A stretch of 64,000 bases of DNA. Origin: Synechococcus sp. PCC 7336. GTDB taxonomy: Bacteria; Cyanobacteriota; Cyanobacteriia; Thermostichales; PCC-7336. Below, piece after piece: positions 10,801-18,498 of this stretch. Each line of letters opens with the position of its first letter. The stretch's first letter is position 1. Location: the NCBI RefSeq assembly GCF_000332275.1, contig NZ_CM001776.1, positions 4,586,008-4,650,007 of the forward strand, written 5' to 3'. The position numbers and the translations under genes were made by a program. The notes beneath the pieces are model-generated. The model searched no databases, had not been told where the DNA came from, and saw only the letters and a program-made list of their open reading frames with translations.

Positions 10801-12184
10801 CACCACTGGTTTCTTCACCGTCACTGGCACCGGCACCACCAATGGCTCTGGCGGTACCATTCAAAACACCACCATCAATGGCATCCGCATTGAGAACACG
10901 GACAACATTACCCTCAACAACATGACGCTGGTAAACGCCAACACAACAGACGGTGGCGGGATAGGCACATGCGACGGCACCACCTTTACCGGTTGCAATG
11001 CAGCGGTCGAATTCTCGAACGTGTCCGATATCGATATCGACAACTTAAGTATCAGTGGCACCACCGCCGACCACGGCATCTTTGCCACCAACGTGACAGA
11101 CTTCGACCTGGCCAACAGCACGATTCAAAGCGCAGGCGATGGGCAGAACGAACATGGCATCTTCTTAGTCGAGCTGCGAGGGACCACTGCTGCCGGGACG
11201 GCGAACACGATCGCCAATACTGATGTGCTGGAGTCGGGAACTCACAATATTTTTGTGAATAACAGCGGTGCCACCGCCCCAGGGAATCTGGCGAACCCCG
11301 ACCAGCTCACCATCACGGGGGGTCGAATCTTAGGCTTTGGTCTCGATCCGCTCCAAACAACTCAGACGAGTGGCCTGCTAGTCCAAACCTCTGGGACTGC
11401 CAATCTCGACATACAGGTTTCTGGCACCACCTTCGAGCGCAATGCAGCGAATGCCATCAATTATGCCGTCAGCGGCAACAGCGATGTGCAAACCACTGTT
11501 GCGAATAGTATGTTCCTGCAGGGGGCCGATCAACAGTTTGCGGGCATTGTCGGCGGTGTCACGGGCACCGCTAACATGGTGTTCTCATTCACCAATAACA
11601 CCATCACGGTGGGAGAAATCGGTGGCGCAGAGCCCTCTGGGGTGAATATCTCGGCGGGTGACACCGCCACTCTCTCGGGCACCGTCTCGGGCAACACCAT
11701 CACGGGCGGTTCTTCAGTGGGCATCCAGTTTGTCGAGGATGGAGATGGCTCTGTGACAGTGGTCATCGACAACAACAACATCACGCTGTCTGGTTCGACC
11801 AACGGCAGCGGCATTGAGCTGGAGGCAGAGAGTGGCAGCGGTACGCTGTCGGCCACGGTTACGAACAACACGATCGTGAACTCGAACACGGGCTTTTTAA
11901 CCAACGGTATCTTCCTGCAGGCTGGGAATGGCGACGCTGGCGAGAGCAGTACCTTGTGCGTCAATCTAACTGGCAACGATGTCTCAATACCCAATGTGCC
12001 TGCGAATGGCGAGTATGCACTGCAGCAGTTTGTCAATAATACCTTCCAGCTCCAGGGCTTTATGGGTGCTGCCAATGATGCGGCAGCAGTGCTCTCCTTT
12101 GTCGAGCTGAATAACGTCGCCGGAGACGCTGTTTTGGACCCGACTTTTGTTAACTATACGAATGCTACTTGTGCAACACCATAA
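4829..12184 (+). CDS. Giant inverse autotransporter (type Ve-like) with beta-helix passenger
   Basis: A 2451-residue surface protein. Residues 1-30 form a signal peptide (LLAAIAQTCIGVASASAG). Residues about 46-72 hold a duplicated RPLTLFDLVE box. Residues about 130-347 resemble the inverse autotransporter (intimin/invasin) beta-barrel: alternating amphipathic strands such as GVDFEVGYRQP and GFVGLTIPLGEF. A low-complexity stretch and a collagen-like Gly-Pro linker (about 437-452) follow. The rest is a very long passenger of Gly/Asn/Thr-rich right-handed beta-helix coils, in two blocks with header strands LFFVNGDGTDG (about 455) and VFYVDADGDGDG (about 1280). Known inverse autotransporters export the passenger C-terminus outward, so the tail would be the distal tip. 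Residues from about 1945 to the end match the C-terminal part of the 1107-aa protein at 13386. Adhesion or surface recognition is inferred, not shown. Confidence 0.8.
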   Translation: MAKVSILSRQPWLLAAIAQTCIGVASASAGELIPAASASFSPESDRPLTLFDLVEDSNVNRERPLTLFDLVEEQSTQEVADVEEPASDREIGALASSLRTSKSAADLAAEPADPELGFTPIPPLLDTAVVSGEIDSLGGFSLRFPVLQDGSSFLFADAQATVGSGADFDFSLGMGYRRVVSALDALDPWVWGIYGYFDHTLTENDNSFTQFSLGTEVLNRRFEFRVNGFLPLDDEEEIASQSAFVLQGTQLNPVLLSVSERALTGVDFEVGYRQPVTGDMSLGFYGGYFNFWADDAPTIEGPKGRLQYEWENAFGQNGYRFYAGATVLSDNERGTNTTGFVGLTIPLGEFPSDAGDETQLLTETEENSGNLNLAALSPKVSPIAQTGENSGESDRNQRALTLSRLFSRPTRSSIFISPNTAITTLVTSDVEPIVPVPGDPGGPGDPGGPGGPAQPLNLFFVNGDGTDGAGTPTDPLTVAQATDTSGPASEGDVLFLVGTIDTVGGTGSSFTLRDDQQLLGIGDASGITILNFPIADLGRPVLFNSSANPVVTLADNNTLSGFAINDSLGGSDSVGIFGDGGLGGTIDDVAIANVTNGIELLNWDGVGVTVTSTTLDNSSSNGILLENPTGNFDITADISNAGGEAFRVTMGDAAITFNGAIAQNNPASAVAISDFAGTADFNGAIIANTSTATGINLTNNPGATINFNGGLDIDTTTGTGFSATGGGTVNVAGTNSITVAGAAANALRLDGIEIGGSGINFDSIQATGTGANALAADGIDLDNVTGGTFNGGAATIAQTTGTGDGINIANSSASFTFASATIDNTGDDGIDLSGANGNITFATVDIDGTNDRGISILDPTNNVTVNGGTIGGAAPISNGFGFLVQNQAASSTVATNNLSVSTSVSDAYALTDNAGTIDVSGGSATHSGGSDALDITNGSATIDFGADIVHTFNGSQAVEIDGTSGNIAISGSVTATGSSPAVNIGGNSAISGGQIQFTGPSVSSTGSTGTAISIQNVGAGASVDFSAGTAVSVTNPMGTGIDIQNNAGAIAFNGPTTVNGSGGVGINIANNTGAISLTGGMGAVDVSNTQDDAIRITDNSAGTIAFGDTTISGLANNVGVAGIDIEGNNTGSTIAFGAIGITGLSSNNTGIDFNGSQSDFSATTASISGTGAGIGIDLDGTSNSSIDIGENASTGLMDFTSDTGSSIDNVGTGIRIDNANATFTFGDGEGAVDTASSITNATVAASVTGLNPANGTYNLLDIGDFTGSDVSAIEGISVFYVDADGDGDGSLANPGSVAGAEAATADVIALVNRSTSMTEDTIDATSAAQGMELALNLDSGQALVSFAVIDAIDLTALGLTSSAPTNVLTNLGATTISNPTPGLAPTLSSNSASTVALGGDAILEGVQISNVTGDAVNGSFTSNAEVAIANSTLTGGSTGDGVELDGSGGGTTTVTRFLGNTASAGGGDAIAFDTVTFDSDTATVGIQQVNAGTTTVTSAGNNGIRLTDVTGDLLVGTGSSIASTTGDAVNINGGSGNVTIAATITNSSQNAVDIRNRTGGTVTVSGAIDEDGTGILLDNNTGSTITFSGGLDLDTIATNAGFTASNGGTVNVTGTNTVNTADATAVELNGITIGGSGISFDTIVANNAGVGVEGIDIDSVAGGTFSGGNASVNGTGGANINGIDIASSSATFTFASATVDNTSGAGINLNGANGPITFTTVDIDGTTGAGIQIAGNTNAVNINGGTIGATTTTTGDAVNINGGSGNVNIAAAITNSSQNSVDVSNRTGGTVTFSGAIADSNDSDGIDLIGNTGGAVNFTNTVDLGTGVGDRLDNDALAFTGNGAGFSASFSNLDFFTNGGRGIVGSGAGTLAITTGTVDAIGALGIDVNGPTFNATLTDVNVTNSAGGGVSLQNTAGTKTFGSVNITNTGGTGFLTNNAGTLNITGPGNTISTTTGTGLNITNTTLGTSGVTFQSLSASGASEGIVINNGGTTGFFTVTGTGTTNGSGGTIQNTTINGIRIENTDNITLNNMTLVNANTTDGGGIGTCDGTTFTGCNAAVEFSNVSDIDIDNLSISGTTADHGIFATNVTDFDLANSTIQSAGDGQNEHGIFLVELRGTTAAGTANTIANTDVLESGTHNIFVNNSGATAPGNLANPDQLTITGGRILGFGLDPLQTTQTSGLLVQTSGTANLDIQVSGTTFERNAANAINYAVSGNSDVQTTVANSMFLQGADQQFAGIVGGVTGTANMVFSFTNNTITVGEIGGAEPSGVNISAGDTATLSGTVSGNTITGGSSVGIQFVEDGDGSVTVVIDNNNITLSGSTNGSGIELEAESGSGTLSATVTNNTIVNSNTGFLTNGIFLQAGNGDAGESSTLCVNLTGNDVSIPNVPANGEYALQQFVNNTFQLQGFMGAANDAAAVLSFVELNNVAGDAVLDPTFVNYTNATCATP

Positions 12185-12659
12185 CCGTTGGTCAATTTCA
12201 TCGGGTTGATGTTTCGAGCCGACCGGTTCCCAAATAGCCTCCCAAGTGTTGCGAAAAGCGATCGATCTAACGATTTCTTGCCTGAGTTTGCTCCCAATTT
12301 GCCGCCAATCTAGGTCTGGCTCAGTATTTCCCGCATTTGCGAATCTTTTTTACGTAAAAACACGGATTGACCGTTTTTGCAGTATTCTAAGCCTATGTGT
12401 GATTTTTTCAGTATCGATGTCTTTTCGATACCCTCCACATGTACTTTGACATCAGTGCTTTGCTCCTCACTGGCCAGTATTTGAATCCTATTTCTAGATC
12501 TGTTACCCGTGCCAGCTCGTGCTGCTGACTGCTCGGGAATTTCACTCAGCTATTGCGTTTCAACTCTGCTGCAATCCCTTCAGCACCGGCTGCTGACATT
12601 CGATGCTGGTCTTTTGTTTGCTTCGCTTTTGCTAACCGCTGTCTTTCATCTTCGATATT
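12185..12659. other. Intergenic region between autotransporter and PEP-CTERM genes
   Basis: 475 bp with no convincing gene, RNA or strong hairpin terminator. Short open frames here lack family features and ribosome sites. It presumably holds the promoter of the PEP-CTERM gene at 12660. Confidence 0.4.
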
Positions 12660-13238
12660 ATGAATCGCTCAATCAGTCAGTTGGCGATCGCCACTTCTGG
12701 TGTCGTCTTTGCCTTAGCCGTAGTCGATATTTCACCCACTCGCGCCGCATCTCTATGGAGTTTTGACTTCCAAGGAGATTTTGGCGGCGGCGGAACCATT
12801 GAACTGGACTTGGGGCAATCCAACTCTAATGGCAATGGCTTTCTCGTCACCGCCTTGGATTTCGAGTTGGATTTTGGGGGAGGTATTCTTCAGGCGATTG
12901 TTTTAGAGGATTTTACAGAGCTATTTGGATTTCCGGTCCAAGACATCTTTTTCGATCCCACCAATCCCGCAGCAGAGCTGACAAACGAATCAGTTGGGCT
13001 GGTGGCTCCTGGTTGGTCGGGTTTCACAGCTCTAGGGGCATCCATATCGTTGGACGGAAATAGTGGACCCGCTGCGCCCACATTGGGCGGAACCATTGTG
13101 TTCGGTGACTTGACGGGGAGCTCCAGCTCCACCTGGACTGCGGCTAAGATTCCCGAGCCTCTCACAATCCTGGGAAGCCTGCTCGCGGTTGGAATGGGCT
13201 GCGGTTTGAAGAAGAGGCGATCGGCCAAAACAAACTAG
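12660..13238 (+). CDS. PEP-CTERM sorting-domain protein
   Basis: 192 residues with an N-terminal signal peptide (about 1-30, ending THR-RAA-like SPTRAAS) and a C-terminal tripartite sorting tail: KIPEPLTILGSLL, a hydrophobic span, and the basic end KKRRSAKTN. In PEP-CTERM systems an exosortase recognises this tail and transfers the protein to the cell surface or extracellular matrix. The exported core (about 31-160) is Gly/Phe/Asp-rich with no recognised domain. No exosortase gene is in the window. It sits between two giant surface proteins, which suggests a shared role in surface or matrix building, though each has its own promoter space. Confidence 0.85.
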   Translation: MNRSISQLAIATSGVVFALAVVDISPTRAASLWSFDFQGDFGGGGTIELDLGQSNSNGNGFLVTALDFELDFGGGILQAIVLEDFTELFGFPVQDIFFDPTNPAAELTNESVGLVAPGWSGFTALGASISLDGNSGPAAPTLGGTIVFGDLTGSSSSTWTAAKIPEPLTILGSLLAVGMGCGLKKRRSAKTN

Positions 13239-13385
13239 GCATTTCCCCCTTCCTTTTCACTCGCAAAGGGTCTGGCTTTTCCCTAAAGTCTTGCCAACGT
13301 TTAGAGAGACTTGGGCCAATTGGCCAAACAAGCTCCCGAAATATTTTTACGCAAATATTGCTAAACCTCCGCTGCAAGGAACATC

Positions 13386-16300
13386 ATGCCTGCTCTTCCT
13401 ACCACTTCCTATCCACTCGCGATGAATCTCGATCGCTCAGTCAACGGCACCTCAAACATCCCCGCAGGGCCATTCGATCTCGATAACTCGTCGATAGATC
13501 TCGCCGGGGGTCATTCCTCGGGATCGTCCTTACAACTCTCAACTGAAACGTTAACCTTATCCTCTTTTTCAGTATTGAGTAGTCCTAACATTATTGACGG
13601 TACAGCCGGAGTGGATGTCTTGGGCGGTTTCTCCGAAGCCGATGTCATGGCTGGAACAGTTGCCACTGCCGACGATATCATTACGGGCTTTGGCTCGGGC
13701 GATCTTCTAACAGGCAATGGCGGTAACGATACGTTTGTGTATACCTCACTCTCCGATCGCATCGACACCATTACAGACTTCACCACCGCATCTGCCGGGT
13801 TGCCCGATGAAGCCGATCTGATTGACTTAACAGACCTGCTGAGTAGTTTAGGCGTGACGGGACAAGGGGCGCTCGGTTCGGGTTTTGTGAACTTCTTCGA
13901 AGTATCCTTCGGTACCTACATCACCATCGATCCCACAGGCGCAAATGGAGCGGGTGGAATCATCCCGCTCGCGTTGGTTCGGGGCGTATCTGAAGCCGAT
14001 CTCAACGATCCCAACAACTTCTTGCCGTTAGTCGCAGCCCCCGATGCTGTTGCAGATGCCTTTGATGTCACCGGTAACATCGGCATTGATGTTGACTTTA
14101 GCGGCAGCCTGCTCGGCAACGACACTGGCGATGCCTTTACCCTGACTAGCTTTGGCGCGACTGCGGGCACTGCTGGCGGTACAGTAGCTAACGGCGCAAA
14201 CACTGTCTCAACCAGCAACGGCGGCTCTGTTGTCCTCAATAGCGATGGCACGTTCACCTACGATCCGGGGGCAGGGTTCACAGGCACCGACTCTTTCTTC
14301 TACACCCTTGAAAACGGCGGGGGCTTTGACGTTGCAGAAGTGACCCTCGCGGTGAGCGACTTAATCTGGTTTATTGACAGCGGCACAGGCGGCTCTAGCG
14401 ATGGCACATTAGCCAACCCCTTCACATCGATCGCCGATTTCAATGCAGTGAATAATGGCGCGGGCAATAACCCTGGTGTCGGTGACAACATCTTCCTGGC
14501 AACTGGAGCGGGCACCTACACCGACGGCATTATCCTGCAAGACAACCAAACCTTGCTCGGGCAAGGAGTCGCGGGCACAACCCTCGATGCGGAGTTTGGC
14601 ATTACGTTGGCTGCGTTTAGCAATTCTTTACCCTCCATCAACGGCATCCGACCCACCATTAGTAATGGCAGTGGCGACGGCATTTCCCTGGCTGCAGGCA
14701 ATACGATTCGCGGCCTGGATATCGGCGATGCAGCCGGCTTTGGGATTAGCGGTGCTGCAGTCGGCAACCTGACGATCGGCGAGGTCAGCCTGAACAACAC
14801 CCTGGGTGGCGGCTTCAATGTGGGCACCTCGGGCAATCTGGGGGTAACCTTCGACAGTCTCTCTTCTGGCGGCGGTACCAACGGTGTGAACTTGGTTGGA
14901 ACGACGGGCAGCTTCGCGGCGAATGGCGGCAGCATCGGCGGTTCGAGCGGCACCGCCTTTAATGTCAACGGCGGCACGGCGAATGTGACCTATGAAGGCA
15001 CCCTCAGTCAAACCAATGCAGCGAGCACAGTCGCTGTCAGTAACAAGACTGGCGGTACCGTGGACTTCAATGGAGCCATTATTGCAAATACCGGCACGGC
15101 AACCGCGATTAATCTGACGAACAATACGAGTACAGCGGTTAATTTTGACGGCGGTCTAGATATTGATACCGCCAGCGGCACGGGCTTCAATGCTATAGGT
15201 GGCGGTACGGTCAATGTAACGGGTGCTAGCAACACGATTAACACCACCAATGGGATTGGCCTGAACCTGGCCGGCACCACATTGGGTGCCAGCGGCGTCA
15301 CCTTCCAGAGCATTTCAGCCAGCGGCGGCAGCGAAGGCATTCTCATTCGTAACGGCGGCACTACCGGTTTCTTCACCGTCACGGGCAGCGGCAGTATTGA
15401 TGGTTCGGGCGGCACCATTCAAAACACCACCACCAATGGCATCCGCATTGAGAATACGAACAATGTCACCCTCAACAACATGACGCTGCTGAACGCCAAT
15501 ACAACCGATACAGCAGCCAACACCAACGCGGCATTAGAGCTGACCGACATCATCGATGTTGACATTGATAACTTAAGCATTAGCGGAACCACTGAAGACC
15601 ACGGCATCTTTGCCACCAACGTGACGGACTTCGACCTGTCCAACAGCACGATTCAAAGCGCGGGCAATGGGCTGAACGAGCACGGTATCTTCTTGGTCGA
15701 CCTGCGAGGGACTGCTGCTGCCGGGACGGCAAACACGATCGCCAATACCGACGTTCTGGAATCGGGCACCCACAATATCTTTGTGAACAACACCGGAGCC
15801 ACCGACCCTGGCAATCTGGCGAATCCCGACCAACTGACCATCATAGGTGGCAGAATCTTGGGCCTCGGTCTCACTCCAGGAACAACTCAGACCAGCGGTC
15901 TACTGATCCAGACCTCCGGTAACGCCAATCTCGACGCACGGATTTCGGGCACCACCTTCGAGCGCAATGCAGCCAATGCCATCAACTATGCCGTCAGTGG
16001 CAACAGCGATGTGCAAACCAGAGTTGAGAATAGTCAATTCCTGCAAGGGGTAGATCAACAGTTCTCAGGCATTGTCGGTGGCATCACAGACACCGCTAGC
16101 TTCCAATTTGTGTTCGACAACAACAACATCACGGTGGGCGAAACAGGAGGTGCGGAACCCTCCGGCATCAATATCTCCGCAGGAGACACTGCCACAGTTT
16201 CAGGCACGTCCTCCAATAACACCATCACTGGCGGCTCTATTGTGGGTATCCAGTTTGTCCAGCAAGGAGACGGTTTAATGGTGGTTGCGATCGACAACAA

Positions 16301-16709
16301 CAATATCACGCTGTCTGGTTCGACCAACGGCAGCGGCATTGAGCTGGAGGCAGAGAGTGGCAGCGGTACGCTGTCGGCCACGGTTACGAACAACACGATC
16401 GTGAACTCAAACACGGGCTTTTTAACCAACGGCATCTTCCTGCAGGCTGGGAATGGCGACGCTGGCGAGAGCAGTACCTTGTGCGTCAATATAACTGGCA
16501 ACGATGTCTCAATACCCAATGTGCCTGCGAATGGCGAGTATGCACTGCAGCAGTTTGTCAACAATACCTTCCAGCTCCAGGGTTTTATGGGTGCCGCCAA
16601 TGATGCGGCAGCAGTGCTCTCCTTTGTCGAGCTGAATAACGTCGCCGGAGACGCTGTTTTGGACCCGACTTTTGTTAACTATACGAATGCTACTTGTGCA
16701 ACTCCGTAG
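13386..16709 (+). CDS. RTX/cadherin-like/beta-helix surface protein
   Basis: 1107 residues without an evident signal peptide. Residues about 75-140 carry an RTX/type-I-secretion-like segment (FGSGDLLTGNGGNDTFVY followed by DTITDF and DLIDLTDLL). Residues about 215-320 form a cadherin-like or VCBS-like Ig module (GSLLGNDTGDAF, SDGTFTYDPGAGFTGTDSFFY). Residues about 320-1107 are right-handed beta-helix with a header strand LIWFIDSGTGGSSDGT. The C-terminal 490 residues are homologous to the tail of the autotransporter at 4829, and the last ~140 residues are almost identical. The RTX-like module is normally C-terminal in type I secreted proteins; here it is N-terminal. How the protein leaves the cell is therefore unclear. 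No transporter genes are in the window. Confidence 0.75.
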   Translation: MPALPTTSYPLAMNLDRSVNGTSNIPAGPFDLDNSSIDLAGGHSSGSSLQLSTETLTLSSFSVLSSPNIIDGTAGVDVLGGFSEADVMAGTVATADDIITGFGSGDLLTGNGGNDTFVYTSLSDRIDTITDFTTASAGLPDEADLIDLTDLLSSLGVTGQGALGSGFVNFFEVSFGTYITIDPTGANGAGGIIPLALVRGVSEADLNDPNNFLPLVAAPDAVADAFDVTGNIGIDVDFSGSLLGNDTGDAFTLTSFGATAGTAGGTVANGANTVSTSNGGSVVLNSDGTFTYDPGAGFTGTDSFFYTLENGGGFDVAEVTLAVSDLIWFIDSGTGGSSDGTLANPFTSIADFNAVNNGAGNNPGVGDNIFLATGAGTYTDGIILQDNQTLLGQGVAGTTLDAEFGITLAAFSNSLPSINGIRPTISNGSGDGISLAAGNTIRGLDIGDAAGFGISGAAVGNLTIGEVSLNNTLGGGFNVGTSGNLGVTFDSLSSGGGTNGVNLVGTTGSFAANGGSIGGSSGTAFNVNGGTANVTYEGTLSQTNAASTVAVSNKTGGTVDFNGAIIANTGTATAINLTNNTSTAVNFDGGLDIDTASGTGFNAIGGGTVNVTGASNTINTTNGIGLNLAGTTLGASGVTFQSISASGGSEGILIRNGGTTGFFTVTGSGSIDGSGGTIQNTTTNGIRIENTNNVTLNNMTLLNANTTDTAANTNAALELTDIIDVDIDNLSISGTTEDHGIFATNVTDFDLSNSTIQSAGNGLNEHGIFLVDLRGTAAAGTANTIANTDVLESGTHNIFVNNTGATDPGNLANPDQLTIIGGRILGLGLTPGTTQTSGLLIQTSGNANLDARISGTTFERNAANAINYAVSGNSDVQTRVENSQFLQGVDQQFSGIVGGITDTASFQFVFDNNNITVGETGGAEPSGINISAGDTATVSGTSSNNTITGGSIVGIQFVQQGDGLMVVAIDNNNITLSGSTNGSGIELEAESGSGTLSATVTNNTIVNSNTGFLTNGIFLQAGNGDAGESSTLCVNITGNDVSIPNVPANGEYALQQFVNNTFQLQGFMGAANDAAAVLSFVELNNVAGDAVLDPTFVNYTNATCATP

Positions 16710-16780
16710 GTTGCCCTGCGATCCAGGTGGCTTATACCAATTCTGATTAATACCGCTACAGATCTGGCCCTCACCCCCAG

Positions 16781-16806
16781 CCCCTCTCCCAAATTTGGGA
16801 GAGGGG
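16781..16806. terminator. Perfect palindrome between convergent genes (REP/terminator-like)
   Basis: CCCCTCTCCCAAA followed directly by its exact complement, 26 bp, placed between the convergent ends of the beta-helix gene (16709) and the collar gene (16867). The same palindrome with minor change occurs at 45924-45949, so it belongs to a dispersed REP family. It could also stop transcription from both sides, though no T-run follows. Confidence 0.55.
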
Positions 16807-16866
16807 AGCAATGGAAAGTAAATCTAGTTCAAAAGGCAATGCCCCCCTCGCTTGAGGATAAAATCC

Positions 16867-17403
16867 TCAACTCCGCGATGGGTACAGACCCTGCAAGGCA
16901 ATAATAAAGTTTATCGCCAGAAAAGGCTGCAGATTGTTGTGGGCTTGACTGCCGCCAGCGTTTGGCAAAATGTCAGGATCCATAGCGACAAAATTACTAT
17001 TTGAATTACTCTGGTAGGCTTGCCCCGAGCCAACGCCAGCAAACGCACGAGTTACAGGGTCGCGAGAATTAGCTGCGGTGAACTGACTGGGTGTCACCGC
17101 CATCATCGTGTGGCTGTGGGATGGCATTTGTGCCTCACTCAGGGTGACAGTTTCAACACCAGCTCTTTGGCCCAATCGACGTGCGGTGAGACCGGGACCT
17201 CGCCCCGGATGCATGGGCGCACGCCCCTGTAAATTGGGCAGAGCTGTTGTGGTGCGGCCATCGCCACCATAGGTCGTGCCGATCAGCGAAAACAGAGCCG
17301 TGTTCTGGGAAATAGGCAAAAGCTGTCCATTGCAGAAAGCCCAACTGCGAGGGGCAAAGTTGCCTGCAAAGATACGGATTTCAGCGATAAAGGGTTCTGA
17401 CAT
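16867..17403 (-). CDS. Phage tail collar domain protein (MdpB-like), copy 3
   Basis: 178 residues with the tail-collar signature near the N-terminus: NFAPRSWAFCNGQLLPIS, then TTYGGDGRTT and LPNLQGRAPMH. This fold is found in short tail fibres and in chromosomal 'microcystin-dependent protein' homologues that are not part of a phage. A His-rich turn (PSHSHTM) is seen at about residue 95, and the C-terminal INFIIALQGLYPSRS is conserved in all three copies. It is the last gene of a minus-strand cluster of five, 9 bp downstream of copy 2. No other phage structural genes lie nearby, so a prophage is unlikely. Confidence 0.88.
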   Translation of the reverse strand: MSEPFIAEIRIFAGNFAPRSWAFCNGQLLPISQNTALFSLIGTTYGGDGRTTTALPNLQGRAPMHPGRGPGLTARRLGQRAGVETVTLSEAQMPSHSHTMMAVTPSQFTAANSRDPVTRAFAGVGSGQAYQSNSNSNFVAMDPDILPNAGGSQAHNNLQPFLAINFIIALQGLYPSRS

Positions 17404-17412
17404 AGGTTTTTC

Positions 17413-17928
17413 TCAACTACGGGATGGATAGATGCCAAAAAGAGCAATGATGAAGTTAATGCAGAGAGTCGGCATCAGGTTGGTGTGACTGCGGCTGCCA
17501 CCCACATTCGTGACGATACTGCTTGCCATTGCTCCATCAGGTGTTGCTTGCCGGTAGATATCTCCACCAGACCGAGCCACGATATTGCCAGTCGGATTGC
17601 GTTCGGTACCTTGATTGTCGGTCGCGATAATGTTGTGGGTATGCGACGGCAACTGATTCACCGTGAGAGTCACCGTCTCAGACCCGGCTTTTGAACCTAG
17701 CCTGCGAGGGGATAAGCCGGGGCCGCTACCTGCATGGATAGGAATGCGACCCCGCAGATCGGGTAGACCGAAGGTCGTGCGCCCGTCGCCACCATAAATG
17801 GTACCGAGCAGGCTGAAGAGGGCATCGTTTTGCGAAACAGCTAATAATTGACCATCGCAAAAGGCCCAACCTCTGGGAGCAAAATTGCCTGCAAACATGC
17901 GGATTTCACCTACAAATGGTTCGCTCAT
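17413..17928 (-). CDS. Phage tail collar domain protein (MdpB-like), copy 2
   Basis: 171 residues, paralogous to both neighbours. Visible features are NFAPRGWAFCDGQLLAVS, IYGGDGRTTFGLPDLRGR and the PSHTHN turn, with the conserved tail INFIIALFGIYPSRS. The middle and C-terminal parts differ most between copies, as expected for a variable binding surface on a conserved base. It lies 21 bp downstream of copy 1 and 9 bp upstream of copy 3, so the trio is probably one transcript. Confidence 0.9.
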   Translation of the reverse strand: MSEPFVGEIRMFAGNFAPRGWAFCDGQLLAVSQNDALFSLLGTIYGGDGRTTFGLPDLRGRIPIHAGSGPGLSPRRLGSKAGSETVTLTVNQLPSHTHNIIATDNQGTERNPTGNIVARSGGDIYRQATPDGAMASSIVTNVGGSRSHTNLMPTLCINFIIALFGIYPSRS

Positions 17929-17949
17929 ACCAAGTTCTCCTGCTGATGT

Positions 17950-18465
17950 TTAATTGCGAGAGGGAAATAGACCTTGCAGGGCAATACAGAAGTTAACCGC
18001 GAGGTAGGGCTGCATATTTTCGTGCCCCTGCCCTCCACCCACGTTGGCAATGACGCCAGAAGCCATATTGGCAATGTTGGTCGATCTAGGTGCATAAGGG
18101 GTCGATAGATTGTCACCCAAGGTGTTACCGATGGGGGTCTGAGCGTTAACTAGAGTGCTAGATACTTCCACCGTGTGCCTGTGCTGTGGCATTTCAGCGG
18201 CGCTCAGTGTGTGTGTCTCCTCGCCCCCTTTTTGCCCCTGACGATGACTGGTCCCATTGCTCGCACCGACATGAATGGGGGTGCGCCCCCTCAAGTCGGG
18301 CAGGGCAAACGATGTGCGCCCGTCGCCCCCATAAGTGGTGCCTAACAACGAATAGAGCGACTGGTTCTGGTTGATAGGTAAGATCTGCCCGTCGCAAAAA
18401 GCCCAACCCCGAGGGGCAAAATTAAATCCCACCATTCGGACTTCTGCCAAAAAAGGTTCAGACAT
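17950..18465 (-). CDS. Phage tail collar domain protein (MdpB-like), copy 1
   Basis: 171 residues. It has NFAPRGWAFCDGQILPIN, TTYGGDGRTSFALPDLRGR and PQHRHTV, with the conserved tail VNFCIALQGLFPSRN. It is the first of three tandem paralogues and follows the GNAT gene by 33 bp. Clusters of three collar proteins with a GNAT and a DUF6916 gene recur in Gram-negative bacteria. Their job is not established. Confidence 0.9.
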   Translation of the reverse strand: MSEPFLAEVRMVGFNFAPRGWAFCDGQILPINQNQSLYSLLGTTYGGDGRTSFALPDLRGRTPIHVGASNGTSHRQGQKGGEETHTLSAAEMPQHRHTVEVSSTLVNAQTPIGNTLGDNLSTPYAPRSTNIANMASGVIANVGGGQGHENMQPYLAVNFCIALQGLFPSRN

Positions 18466-18498
18466 CAGTTAAGTTCTCCAAAAGGGATAGTGTTGGGG

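Noticed and set aside
6373-11121. Several long open frames on the minus strand opposite the giant beta-helix gene.
   Set aside because: They are Pro/Val/Ala- or Gly/Arg-rich mirror products of the GC-rich repeats in the real gene, with no domains, and many overlap each other.
12246-12766. Two small plus-strand frames before the PEP-CTERM gene.
   Set aside because: No ribosome site, no family likeness, and the second overlaps the PEP-CTERM gene in another frame.
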